A DNA stretch of 44,033 nt, from positions 1-44,033 of the forward strand of contig CAMDQN010000052.1 in NCBI GenBank assembly GCA_945905925.1, read 5' to 3'. The position numbers were made by a program, and so were the translations under genes. Of this stretch, positions 7,548 through 15,355 are shown one piece after another. Every line of letters begins with the position of its first letter. Position 1 is the stretch's first letter. The notes under the pieces were generated by a model, which made no database searches, was not told where the DNA came from, and saw only the letters and a program-made list of their open reading frames with translations. Source of the stretch: Singulisphaera sp. GP187. GTDB taxonomy: Bacteria > Planctomycetota > Planctomycetia > Gemmatales > Gemmataceae.

Positions 7548-8642
7548 TCAGTGATAATCACCAGCCCGCAGCGGCATCACACTGTCGGGGTCCGCGCCGG
7601 CGTCCTCCAGGTAGTCCGCGAGGATCGCCGCTGGCAGCCGGGTGATCGCCTCCCCCTGATCGGCGGGAACTGGGGTCCAGCAGTTGGTGCCCTCGGCGGT
7701 CGGGAGTGCCTTGGTCACCTCGACGGTTTCGGTGGTCAACTCCCCCCCGTCCCCCTGCCGAACCAGGGTGAGCCGGTAGACGATTCGTAGGTCGGGTGTG
7801 CCGCCGACCGGTTCCGCGTCCAGAATCAGCAGGCCGTTGTACTGCGCGCTCGGATCAATTTTGACCACCCGCGCGAGCCAGTCCGGGCGGACATGCAGCA
7901 AGTGCTCGTTTGCGCTACTATAGCGCGCGGTGATGGCTGACACCTCCCGCCAATCGAATGTCACGCGGAAAATTTGCCTCCCGTCGGTCCGGTAGCCGCA
8001 CTTGTTGTACTTGGCGAGGACACTGTTTCGCAACTTTCTGCGAAGCGCTCCGTATGGCAAGCGATCGCCTCGCTCCGCATCGGCCACCGCACGCACGCGG
8101 GCGACGGCCTCGACCACAATGGGCTTCTTTCCCCACGCAAGCAGGTGCGCAGTGAACTGCTGACCATTCTCGGCCGCGCGGCGGGCGAGGTGAACGAACT
8201 CGGGGTCGGCGAGCATGTCGTCGGCCGTCCGTGCGCGATTCCGGAAGCGATCCGCGACCGCCTCGGCCGACTGGATTGGGGTCCACCCAGTGTCCGCCGT
8301 GATCGCGTCCGGTTGCGACTTGTCGCGGGCGATACCGGCGGTTTCGGTCGCGTCCGGCTCGTGATCGAGGGTCGCCAACCACCAATGGGGGTAGGGCGGC
8401 GACAAGTCGTGGACCGCGACCACGACCCACCTGTTCTCCCTAACAACTCTCTTGTAGTACGAGAGCGAGTAGTAGTAGTAATTGGCAGCCTGGATCACCG
8501 CAACCCAGTCTGCAGGGCCGTAGTCGCGGGAAACGTGCAGGGTGCGTCCGGGGATCAGGTCTGAAACGGCGTAGATGTGCGCGGCCAGATCGAGTGCGTT
8601 ATCCCGTACGATTGCGTTAACCGGTACGACTGGGTTAAACAT
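7548..8642 (-). CDS. Unidentified protein, 364 aa
   Basis: I do not recognise the family. ATG 8642 is chosen because CAGGAG lies seven to nine bases upstream; a longer frame to 8852 has a basic, low-quality N-terminus and no ribosome binding site. There is no signal peptide or membrane segment. The N-terminal third is aromatic-rich (ANYYYYSLSYYKR, residues about 55-67). A central helical, charged part (about 130-215) follows, then a possible beta-rich C-terminal half (GRQIFRVTFDW, LRIVYRLTLVRQGDGG). The gene is isolated: transposase debris lies downstream and a non-coding stretch with inverted repeats upstream, so it may be cargo of the same mobile region. It is open for its full length, which argues against decay. 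Confidence 0.6.
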   Translation of the reverse strand: MFNPVVPVNAIVRDNALDLAAHIYAVSDLIPGRTLHVSRDYGPADWVAVIQAANYYYYSLSYYKRVVRENRWVVVAVHDLSPPYPHWWLATLDHEPDATETAGIARDKSQPDAITADTGWTPIQSAEAVADRFRNRARTADDMLADPEFVHLARRAAENGQQFTAHLLAWGKKPIVVEAVARVRAVADAERGDRLPYGALRRKLRNSVLAKYNKCGYRTDGRQIFRVTFDWREVSAITARYSSANEHLLHVRPDWLARVVKIDPSAQYNGLLILDAEPVGGTPDLRIVYRLTLVRQGDGGELTTETVEVTKALPTAEGTNCWTPVPADQGEAITRLPAAILADYLEDAGADPDSVMPLRAGDYH

Positions 8643-8810
8643 TGTCAGGCTCCTGTTTCCAGGGGTTTGGCCACGGCCCCCGGACGGTTCTAGACGTCGC
8701 GGGGGCCACTTCGTTCCCTCCGCATGTCTCCGGGCTTGGGACTGGCGCCGTATCAACGTGGTAGGGTGGCTGCATGGAGTTCCCCACGAATAGTGGACAG
8801 TTTTTAGAGT

Positions 8811-8975
8811 TCTTCCGCACTCTTGGTGATGGTCGGCGGCAAGTCGTTTCAATTGCCGTAGTTGCGGGATTCGGATGTCAGCCGAAAGTGACCAAGTCCA
8901 TTGGTCGCTTGTCGTTACGCTGCAAGATGCTCACAAGTCATTCTGACAACCACTCAGCACCAAGAGTGCGGAAGA
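8811..8975. repeat. 18-bp exact inverted repeat enclosing 129 bp
   Basis: TCTTCCGCACTCTTGGTG at 8811-8828 recurs as its exact reverse complement at 8958-8975. The 129 bp between are non-coding. The layout resembles a small non-autonomous transposable element (MITE), but no flanking target duplication is obvious. It might instead be the folded leader of the gene at 7548-8642. Confidence 0.55.
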
Positions 8976-9031
8976 GCCGACTCGCCGCTGATTACCAGGC
9001 GCGGGAAGTTGTGTCGCGCGCTTTGGTGCTG

Positions 9032-9076
9032 CACGGTATCCTGCACGGCAAACCATGCAGTGGAGGAGATACCGTG
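9032..9076. repeat. Branched hairpin
   Basis: CACGGTATC (9032-9040) pairs with GATACCGTG (9068-9076), and the adjoining CTGCA (9041-9045) pairs with TGCAG (9056-9060), leaving a seven-base bulge on the 3' side. It lies downstream of the minus-strand gene at 9140 and next to a second hairpin. Confidence 0.45.
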
Positions 9077-9083
9077 CGTTTTG

Positions 9084-9105
9084 TGTGAACCATGCGAGGT
9101 TCACA
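9084..9105 (-). terminator. Hairpin after the DUF1080 gene
   Basis: TGTGAACC (9084-9091) and GGTTCACA (9098-9105) form a perfect 8-bp stem with a six-base loop, 34 bases beyond the stop of the minus-strand gene at 9140. The following minus-strand sequence is CAAAACG rather than a clean T-run, so termination is probable but not certain. Confidence 0.5.
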
Positions 9106-9139
9106 AGTGTCACAGCGAGAGACACTTGGGGAAATCTTT

Positions 9140-9895
9140 CTACTTTGGGATTTCCTTGATGTAGATGTTCTTGAACCAGAGCGGGTCGCCGTGGAACTGG
9201 AGTTCGACCGGCCCGGCCGCGGGAACCGGTTTGCTTTTGTCCCAGTAGTTCAGCAGTTTCGCCTTCTCAACCACCAACACGCCGTTGAGTTTGATCGTTA
9301 CTTCATCGCCGACCACAGTAATGTGGAACGTGTTCCACTCGCCCACCGGCTTGTCGGCCTTTTTCAGCGGGATTTTGCCGATCTTCTGACCTTCCTTGAG
9401 CTTCAGCGCGTTGTCCGTCGATTTGGCCGCGTCGGGCGGAAGTGGGTTGTTCCACAGCCCGCCTGACCCGGTGTTTTTGTCCTCGTTCCGCGCGCCGGGC
9501 GAGTTCTCCGAGTCCCAGATCTGCACCTGCGGTTGCCCGCGAAGGTACAGACCGCTGTCACCGTTCTTCTCGATCTTCCAGTCCACCATTAACTCGAAGT
9601 TGCCGTAGTCCTTGTCGGTCACGAGGCTGACGCCGCCTTTGCCGTCGCAGTGGATCGCGCCGCCCGCGAGTTTCCAGTGCTCGAACGCGGTCTTGGAGCG
9701 GGTTTCCTGGAGCTTGGCGAGAGCGTCCGGCGCCTGTTTGGCGCGCTCGGCCATTGTGGTGTGACCCTTCCACCCGTCGAGGTTCTTGCCGTTGAACAGC
9801 GCCGTGAACCCGGCCGGCGGCTTGTTGTCTTCGGCAGGCGCGGTGCTTGTGAACAGAGCGATCACGAGGCCAACGGCTACGAGGCGGGTTTTCAT
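9140..9895 (-). CDS. Secreted DUF1080 (3-keto-disaccharide hydrolase-type) protein
   Basis: A 251-residue protein with an N-terminal signal peptide (MKTRLVAVGLVIALFTSTAPA), then one DUF1080 domain. The hallmarks are FTALFNGKNLDGWKGH near residue 30, FELMVDWKIEKNGDSGLYLR (about 125-145) and WNTFHITVVGDEVTIKLNG (about 200-220). The fold is a concanavalin-like beta sandwich. Family members are exported and act on, or bind, sugars; some cleave 3-keto-glycosides. Planctomycetes carry many copies. GGAG lies nine bases before ATG 9895. The substrate cannot be told from sequence. The gene stands alone, with a hairpin terminator downstream. Confidence 0.85.
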   Translation of the reverse strand: MKTRLVAVGLVIALFTSTAPAEDNKPPAGFTALFNGKNLDGWKGHTTMAERAKQAPDALAKLQETRSKTAFEHWKLAGGAIHCDGKGGVSLVTDKDYGNFELMVDWKIEKNGDSGLYLRGQPQVQIWDSENSPGARNEDKNTGSGGLWNNPLPPDAAKSTDNALKLKEGQKIGKIPLKKADKPVGEWNTFHITVVGDEVTIKLNGVLVVEKAKLLNYWDKSKPVPAAGPVELQFHGDPLWFKNIYIKEIPK

Positions 9896-10529
9896 GCATC
9901 TACTCCAGAGAGGTTAAAGGTAGGCCGCATCAGGCTACCCGCGGCGCACGAGTTCGCCAAAAGAAAAAGCACAGGCTCGCGAGCCTTGCCTTTCAACAAC
10001 GCCTCGACGAAGACGGTTGACATCGTCTTCGCTGAAAAACTGAATACGGAAAAGACGAACCGCCGCCTTGGGGGAAGGCGGCGGCGTGGGGAGTGTGCCG
10101 TGAGACGGGGGGACGAACGTGATGTCTGAAAGGTTCGAGCGAGGGGGGAAATCTCGCCCGTGGTCGCAGCCTTGGGGGAAGGTTGTTGCGGCCGTTGGCC
10201 TCGCGGTGCCGGGGCGCCTCTGGGGGGTGGCGTTCCTTGGGGGAAGGTTCGCCGTCGGCGTTCCGGCACCGATCCACGATTCACTTGGGGGTGTTCATCG
10301 CGGACGGTAGAAGCTAAAGCAGCGACCGTGCCAATTGTCCCGATCGTGCGGTGTATCGCAAAGTGATCGAGCGCAACTCGCGAAGCCGCAAGCGGCTAGA
10401 AAAAATGCTCGCACTTCGCCAACTCAGCTGCGCCGCACTGTTTGTAATTCTTGCCCGGCGTTGTAAGACATCTCACTGGTAAAAGTTGCCCAACCGGTCA
10501 CATTTCTACCCGCACTCTCCGAGGGCACC
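9896..10529. other. 634 bp without a credible gene; carries a repeated hairpin
   Basis: Open frames here (for example 9892-10284 on the minus strand) are proline/arginine-rich and look like chance. The stretch contains three copies of CCTTGGGGGAAGG and should hold the promoters of the divergent DUF1080 and uronate-isomerase-like genes. I could not pick a promoter with confidence. Confidence 0.5.
10060..10247. repeat. Three copies of hairpin-forming CCTTGGGGGAAGG
   Basis: The 13-mer occurs at 10066-10078, 10170-10182 and 10235-10247, all in the same orientation. Each is CCTT, five G, AAGG, so it can fold on itself. In the first copy the stem extends to 10 bp (10060-10069 with 10075-10084). 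Confidence 0.6.
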
Positions 10530-11789
10530 ATGCCGGCCGATCAACTGGTGCAGAACCTGGAATCCGCGCTGTCGAAGATTCCGCTCATCGACCCGCACTC
10601 GCACATCGACCCGCTACACCCGGTGTCGAAATCGCTCGACGACATCCTCGGCTACCACTACTACACCGAACTCGCGCACTCCGCCGGGATGCCACAAACG
10701 CTCCTCGCGAAGGACGCCGACCCACGCGAGCGCGTGCGCGAGATCATCAAGTTCACGGACCGCTACGACAACACCGCCCAGTACGGATGGTTCGTGGACA
10801 TCGCGCGCACGTTCCTCGGCCTCGACGAAAACGCCACCAGGATCACCGCGGCCGACGCGGACAAACTCTACGACACCGCGCTGAAAACCTTCGCCCAACC
10901 GGACTGGGAACAACAGGTTTTCGAGAAGACGCGGTTGGAGAAGATCTTCCTGACGAACGAGTTCGACGACCCCCTGGCGAACTTCGACACCAGCAAGTAC
11001 GTTCCGTGTTTGCGAACGGACACGCTCGTCTTTCAACTGCACCTACCCGAAACGCGACGCCGGCTTGAAGCGATCAGCGGCGTTCACGTTCGCGACGGCG
11101 CCACGTTGCGCATGGCGCTGGCGAAGGTGTTCATGCACTTCGCGCGCAACGGGGCGAAGGCGTGTGCGATCTCGCTGCCACCGAACTTCTACCCCGCGAA
11201 GTTCGACGACGAACACCTCTACGAACAAATGCAGTTCCACGGGTTCCACGACCTCGCACCGGGTATTTTCTGGATGATCGCGGAGTTCTGCCACGAGTTC
11301 CGGCTGCCGTTCGACTTGATGATCGGCGTGAACCGGCGCGTGTACGAGAAGGGCGTGTTCCAGGGGCAAGACCTGTTCGATCAGCGCACGAGTCTGCTGC
11401 AATACAAGGAGCTGTTCAACGCGTTCCCGGATGTGACGTTCCCCGTGTCGGTGCTGACGAGCGCGCAGAATCAGGAACTCATGGCGTACTCGTGGATCTT
11501 CCCGAACGTGCTTCCGAACGGCCACTGGTGGTACTCGAACACGCCGCCGTTCATCAAGAAGGATTTGACGGAGCGCATCACCGCGGTACCGAAGACGAAG
11601 CTGATCGGCTACTATTCGGACGCGTACAAGTTGGAGTTCGTGAAGCCGAAGTACGGCATGTACCGGCGCATCCTCGCGGGCGTGCTGGCCGACGATTTCG
11701 TGCGCCCCGGTGTGATGAGCGAAACCGACGCGGTCGCGCTGGGCACGCGCCTCCTGCGCGACAACGTGAAGGAAGTGTTCAAGGTGTGA
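10530..11789 (+). CDS. Uronate-isomerase-like amidohydrolase-superfamily enzyme
   Basis: A 419-residue cytoplasmic protein. It opens with a metal-binding HxH in LIDPHSHIDPLHP (His23, His25), as in the uronate isomerase (UxaC) branch of the amidohydrolase superfamily. Later segments fit a TIM barrel: FMHFARNGAKACAISLPP, LPFDLMIGVNRRVYE, and a C-terminal LIGYYSDAYKLEFVKPKYG containing the Asp expected at the end of strand 8. True UxaC enzymes are about 470 residues and isomerise glucuronate or galacturonate to ketohexonates. This one is shorter, and planctomycetes have several divergent relatives, so the substrate is open. GAGGG precedes ATG 10530. A cupin gene follows 97 bases downstream, a plausible sugar-metabolism partner. 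Confidence 0.75.
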   Translation: MPADQLVQNLESALSKIPLIDPHSHIDPLHPVSKSLDDILGYHYYTELAHSAGMPQTLLAKDADPRERVREIIKFTDRYDNTAQYGWFVDIARTFLGLDENATRITAADADKLYDTALKTFAQPDWEQQVFEKTRLEKIFLTNEFDDPLANFDTSKYVPCLRTDTLVFQLHLPETRRRLEAISGVHVRDGATLRMALAKVFMHFARNGAKACAISLPPNFYPAKFDDEHLYEQMQFHGFHDLAPGIFWMIAEFCHEFRLPFDLMIGVNRRVYEKGVFQGQDLFDQRTSLLQYKELFNAFPDVTFPVSVLTSAQNQELMAYSWIFPNVLPNGHWWYSNTPPFIKKDLTERITAVPKTKLIGYYSDAYKLEFVKPKYGMYRRILAGVLADDFVRPGVMSETDAVALGTRLLRDNVKEVFKV

Positions 11790-11886
11790 GCCGATGGACG
11801 AGAGAGCACTGCGGCGCACGGTCATCGCCAACCCCGACACGGATTTCAACCGAGCACAACCGTAGCTCTCCTCTGGAGCCTCTCCC

Positions 11887-12237
11887 ATGCCCGCGACAGC
11901 CGGCGTTTTGCGCCGCGACCCCGCCGATGTAACCCCGTGGGCCGAAACCTGCGGTCAGATCCGCTGCCTCGTCGAGCAGAAGGACGGCGCCGCGGCCGAG
12001 ATTCATCACGTCGAAATCGCCGACGCCAAACTCCACTACCACAAACGCACCGACGAGTTCTACTACGTCATCGACGGTCAGGGCACAATGACGCTCGACG
12101 GCGAGGAGATCGAACTTCACAAGGGCGTGGTGGTGTACATTCCGCGCGGCGTGAAGCACAAGGCTCGCGGCAACATCACCATCCTGACCGTGTGCATTCC
12201 CGCCGGCGTGATGGACGACATTCACGAATGCGAGTGA
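11887..12237 (+). CDS. Single-domain cupin protein
   Basis: A 116-residue single-domain cupin. Motif 1 is KLHYHKRTDEFYYVIDGQG with His50, His52 and Glu57; motif 2 is VVYIPRGVKHKARG with His91, so the metal site looks complete. Such small cupins are sugar isomerases/epimerases, dioxygenase-like enzymes or sensors. Position after the uronate-isomerase-like gene suggests a role with the same carbohydrate, which is inference. GGAG lies seven bases before ATG 11887. No signal peptide, so cytoplasmic. Confidence 0.85.
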   Translation: MPATAGVLRRDPADVTPWAETCGQIRCLVEQKDGAAAEIHHVEIADAKLHYHKRTDEFYYVIDGQGTMTLDGEEIELHKGVVVYIPRGVKHKARGNITILTVCIPAGVMDDIHECE

Positions 12238-12253
12238 ACCAGCGGGGAGCGAC

Positions 12254-12439
12254 GTGCAACGCGAACCGCTCTATCGCCGCGTTTTGGGAAACACCTTCGC
12301 GGACCTGCACCCGATCCTCCGTCGGTTCCACGAATCACCGGGCTGCACTGGAAGCGGACCGTGGCGAGCGCCGCGCGCTCGCCGAATTGTTTCGGCGCGG
12401 CGATGCGCGGACCATCTCCGCCCAACTCGTCGAGGTCGG
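12254..12439 (+). pseudogene. Remnant of a DUF4166-like gene start
   Basis: A GTG at 12254 behind GGGGAG starts VQREPLYRRVLGNTFADLHP followed by ILRRFHESPG. This resembles the N-terminus of DUF4166-type proteins (LYRR-x-LG-x-x-F-x-x-L). After about 32 residues the frame turns into arginine-rich noise, so only the first third of one exon-like segment survives. Another frame here (ADRGERRALAELFRRGDAR, about 12350-12405) looks protein-like and may belong to the next remnant, implying a frameshift. Confidence 0.4.
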
Positions 12440-12727
12440 ATGTGCCGCGTCAACGAGTACGCAACGGACATTGCAACAACGGAACTGCGCGAACTGTTCC
12501 GCAAAACGAACCCGACCTACGCGGTGCGAGCCGTCATCGCGCTGTGGCGGCTCGGCCGGACGCCGCTGGTGACCGACCAACTGCGCGAGGCGGTCGCCAC
12601 GAAGGACGACACATGGGGCTGGGCGGTACTTAGCGCGGTGGCGGACGGCGATCTCGCGCACGGGAAACCTCATAAACTGTCGCTCGTATTCGTCGCGGCG
12701 CCGCATCGGCTCTGCCGGCTTCGGTGA
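12440..12727 (+). pseudogene. HEAT-like repeat fragment, possibly frameshifted
   Basis: ATG 12440 opens about 95 residues containing helical, HEAT-like text (TTELRELFRKTNPTYAVRAV, ALWRLGRTPLVTDQLREAV) and ends in TGA at 12725-12727, overlapping the GTG of the next frame by the four bases GTGA. The upstream segment of the same kind of protein (ALAELFRRGDARTISAQL) lies in another frame, so I read this as a decaying HEAT-repeat gene. The GTGA overlap also allows a real, translationally coupled short gene. Confidence 0.4.
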
Positions 12728-14157
12728 ACATAAAGGTCTGGCTCATCAAGCACCAGCGGGCGCTGACCGGCACGAGTTTGGGGGACGCGAAGGCCGCCGT
12801 GGAGGGCGCCGTCGAACGGCTGACCACAACCGCGACGCGGGATGACAAGCGGAGGTGCATCCTCGACTATTTCCGCACGATCAACGGACCACCGACGTAC
12901 ATCACAGCCCTCCTCGAACACCGTGTGAGTTGGTATCGGTGGGCCGGACTCGAACTCCTCGACTCACGGTCTTGGGACGAGTCGGAACGCGGGTGCGAGC
13001 GCGTGCCCGAACTGGTCGCAGACCGCAGCGTGATCGTTCGCATGCGCGCTGCGAATGACCCACGGCTAAGAGCACTCACTATGCGGGTGATTGAACAACT
13101 CGTTCACCACTTCTGGGCGCGTGGCGCGCTGACCCGCGAGGAAGCGCTGTACCTCGTCAAGCACGGGTTCGCGCGCGAAAGCGACCTTCCCGGTCTCACC
13201 GAGCCGGGTCAGCCGATCGACCCCGCGACCTACGATCCGCCCTCCGCGGACCCGGAAGAGGACTACTACCGCGACCGCGACGAACGCGAAGTCGCCGACC
13301 TGAAGGCGCGCGCGGCCGAGAAGTTGGAAGACGAACTTGTCGGCCGCAACGCGGGCAGCCGTAAGGCCGGCGGCAAAAAGAAGAAGCCGACCGGGCACAA
13401 CCTCGCGCCCGCGTGCGAAACGATCGCCGCGCACGTCGCGGCCCGCGAGCCGTACCCGGCGCTGTGCGAGTTGGGCAACCGGCTGATGCCGTGCGCGACC
13501 TGGCGCGACGCGGCGAAGGCGATCGGCGCGGCCAAACCGGAATCGCTGGAAACGGCACTCGTGGGATTGCTCGCCGCCCGGCCACGGGCGCTCGGCGAAC
13601 TGTGGTTCTGGTTCGACCTGGAACCGCTCTACGAGTGGGCCGACGATAAGGAGAACGCCGGCCCGGTCGCGGACTCGCTCGCGAAGTTGCTCGCCGAAGA
13701 CAACCTCTCGCAAGTCGGCCGATTGGGGCAACTGCTGAAGGCCGCCGAGGTGCAGATGCTCCTCGACTTGCTGCCGGCGCGGCGCGCGTTCCTGAACCTG
13801 CTCCCGGTGCTGTATCACGCGCACTTCCCGAAGCTCGGGTTGTGGCTGGTGCCACCGACGGGCGCCGCGGTCGCGTGCTGGCCGGCGCTGCCGTGGTCGT
13901 TCGTGCTGGTGTACAACGCGAGGCAGGGCACCGCGGATCAGCCCCCGCAGGGCTACCTCGTGAACCCCGAATCCCTGCCGTACCGCGTTCTGCGGACCGC
14001 GCTGACGACGGCGCTGGCGATGGCCCCGGTCGCCATCCGCGAGTTGCTCATCCACCGGCTGCGCGAGCAAGCGGTTCCGGTCCCGGATCAGGCGCACTAC
14101 GAGAAGTACATCGTGTTCGAGCGCGACCTGTACTGCCCGTTCACCTGGCGCGTGTGA
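12724..14157 (+). CDS. Unidentified protein heading the MoxR/VWA cluster
   Basis: Up to 477 residues from GTG 12724. I do not recognise a named domain. The first 118 residues look HEAT-like and may belong to the decayed gene upstream. A second start, ATG 13081 (MRVIEQLVHHFWARGALTRE), gives 358 residues and may be the true one. Then come an acidic linker (PSADPEEDYYRDRDEREVAD), a lysine-rich patch (KAGGKKKKPTG) and a helical, hydrophobic C-terminal half ending FERDLYCPFTWRV. There is no signal peptide. The two AAA+ genes and the metallopeptidase/VWA gene follow on the same strand, so it is probably a client, adaptor or scaffold of that complex, by position only. A 37-bp inverted repeat begins two bases past its stop. 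Confidence 0.6.
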   Translation: MNIKVWLIKHQRALTGTSLGDAKAAVEGAVERLTTTATRDDKRRCILDYFRTINGPPTYITALLEHRVSWYRWAGLELLDSRSWDESERGCERVPELVADRSVIVRMRAANDPRLRALTMRVIEQLVHHFWARGALTREEALYLVKHGFARESDLPGLTEPGQPIDPATYDPPSADPEEDYYRDRDEREVADLKARAAEKLEDELVGRNAGSRKAGGKKKKPTGHNLAPACETIAAHVAAREPYPALCELGNRLMPCATWRDAAKAIGAAKPESLETALVGLLAARPRALGELWFWFDLEPLYEWADDKENAGPVADSLAKLLAEDNLSQVGRLGQLLKAAEVQMLLDLLPARRAFLNLLPVLYHAHFPKLGLWLVPPTGAAVACWPALPWSFVLVYNARQGTADQPPQGYLVNPESLPYRVLRTALTTALAMAPVAIRELLIHRLREQAVPVPDQAHYEKYIVFERDLYCPFTWRV

Positions 14158-14158
14158 A

Positions 14159-14274
14159 TGTAGGGTGGGACAAGGCTTTGCGCCGTCCCACGTTTCAGAG
14201 CGACGCGACCGCGATCCTGTTCGTACTTGACGGCGCAAAACGTGGGACGGCGCAAAGCCTTGTCCCACCCTACA
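14159..14274. repeat. Perfect 37-bp inverted repeat with 42-base loop
   Basis: The arm at 14159-14195 (starting TGTAGGGTGGGACAAGG) is exactly repeated in inverted orientation at 14238-14274. The motif GTAGGGTGGGACAAG occurs again at 28448-28462, so it belongs to a dispersed family. It sits in the gap between the first two genes of the MoxR cluster, where it may reduce read-through or stabilise the upstream mRNA. No T-run follows. Confidence 0.85.
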
Positions 14275-14286
14275 ACGGGAAACCCC

Positions 14287-15273
14287 ATGAGTTCCGGCCC
14301 GATCACCGAAACGGTCACGCTGTCGCAGGCACGCGACCTCATCCGTTGTCTGTCGCACGAGCAGAGTGTGTTGCTACTGTCGCCACCGGGCGTGGGCAAG
14401 TCCGACGTGGTGCGTCAGGCCGCCGCAGCCGAGGGCCTGGAGTGCAAGTCGCTGCTCGGTACGCAGATCGCGCCCGAGGACGTGTCCGGCGTGCCGCGAA
14501 TCGTCGGCGAGCGCAGCGTGTTCTGCCCGCCGCGAGTGCTGCTCCCAGAGAACGCTACCAAGTTCTGCCTCTTTCTCGACGAACTCCCGGCGTGCGCGCC
14601 GGACGTGCAGAAAGCGTTCTACTCGCTGCTGCTCGAACGCCGCATCGGGGAGTACCTGTTGCCCGAAGGGACGTGGGTCGTCGCGGCCGGCAACCGCGCC
14701 GAAGACAAGGCGCTGGTGCGTACCATTTCCAGCGCGTTGGTGAACCGTGTTCTGATTCTGAACGTCCGCATCGACGTGCCGGAGTGGCTCGCGTGGGCGC
14801 AGGCCAACAAGGTGCGCGATGACGTGGTGAAGTTCATCGAGCACCACCCGGAGGCGCTGCTGCGCCCAGTGCCGGACAAGGCGTCACCGTTCTCGACGCC
14901 GCGCGCGTGGGCGTCGCTGGGCCGCGCGATCGACCTCGTCGACGCCCGTGGCCAACTCACGCCGTCGCTGGTGCGCGCGCTTGCTGTCGGACGCGTGAGC
15001 GAGATCGACGCCCGCCTGTTTGCGGCCGTGTGGCTCGGCAACCCGGCCGAATCGACTTCTCTCGAAGAGAAACTGAACTGGCCGCTCGCCAAACTCGAAC
15101 TGTCCGTGCGCGCGACCAACTGCCTCGAAGCCGAGGGCATCACCCTCGTTCGCGAACTGGTGGTTCGCACCGACGACGAGTTGCTGGAGATTCGCAACTT
15201 CGGTGAGACGCCGCTCCGCGAAGTGAAAGCCAAACTCGCTCTGCATGGGTTGTGTCTGGGGATGAGGTTGTGA
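14287..15273 (+). CDS. MoxR-type AAA+ ATPase fused to an RNA polymerase alphaCTD-like domain
   Basis: A 328-residue protein. Residues 10-260 are a MoxR-type AAA+ ATPase: Walker A SPPGVGKS (32-39), Walker B FLDE (96-99), sensor 1 VVAAGN (Asn136) and an Arg after ALVN (154). Residues 263-328 read like the C-terminal domain of RNA polymerase alpha: [19 protein letters not shown], then [13 protein letters not shown] and a final GLCLGMRL. Of the E. coli DNA-contact residues, Arg265, Asn268, Cys269, Gly296 and Glu302 have matches (VRATNCL, NFG, E), while Lys298 and Ser299 become Thr and Pro. MoxR ATPases remodel or load partner proteins, commonly VWA proteins, and one is encoded at 16456. ATG 14287 lies after CGGGAAA. 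The fused tail may bind DNA or protein; that is inference. Confidence 0.85.
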   Translation: MSSGPITETVTLSQARDLIRCLSHEQSVLLLSPPGVGKSDVVRQAAAAEGLECKSLLGTQIAPEDVSGVPRIVGERSVFCPPRVLLPENATKFCLFLDELPACAPDVQKAFYSLLLERRIGEYLLPEGTWVVAAGNRAEDKALVRTISSALVNRVLILNVRIDVPEWLAWAQANKVRDDVVKFIEHHPEALLRPVPDKASPFSTPRAWASLGRAIDLVDARGQLTPSLVRALAVGRVSEIDARLFAAVWLGNPAESTSLEEKLNWPLAKLELSVRATNCLEAEGITLVRELVVRTDDELLEIRNFGETPLREVKAKLALHGLCLGMRL

Positions 15274-15294
15274 CCTTCCTGTTGTGTTCTTCCT

Positions 15295-15326
15295 GGTGCG
15301 CGAAGCTCCGCGCACCCCTGCGGGGT
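15295..15326. repeat. Overlapping hairpins between the two MoxR genes
   Basis: GGTGCGCG (15295-15302) pairs with CGCGCACC (15309-15316). The end of that arm, ACCCC (15314-15318), can instead pair with GGGGT (15322-15326), so two exclusive folds are possible. It lies 30-55 bases before the next start codon. Confidence 0.5.
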
Positions 15327-15355
15327 TGCGGCTAAACGACAAGGCTGTGTTCGCA

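Larger units (their letters stand above)
8643..9139. other. Non-coding stretch with inverted repeats
   Basis: No credible gene is seen on either strand. The stretch contains an exact 18-bp inverted repeat (8811-8828 and 8958-8975), a small hairpin GACCAA/TTGGTC inside it (near 8890-8906), a longer branched hairpin at 9032-9076 and a compact hairpin at 9084-9105. Confidence 0.6.

Noticed and set aside
9892-10284. 130-codon minus-strand frame before the DUF1080 gene
   Set aside because: Pro/Arg/Ser-rich, covers the G-rich repeats, no ribosome binding site and no known family.
13066-14358. Long minus-strand open frame opposite the gene at 12724
   Set aside because: Arg/His-rich mirror of a high-GC coding strand. 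It runs across the perfect inverted repeat and has no domain or leader.
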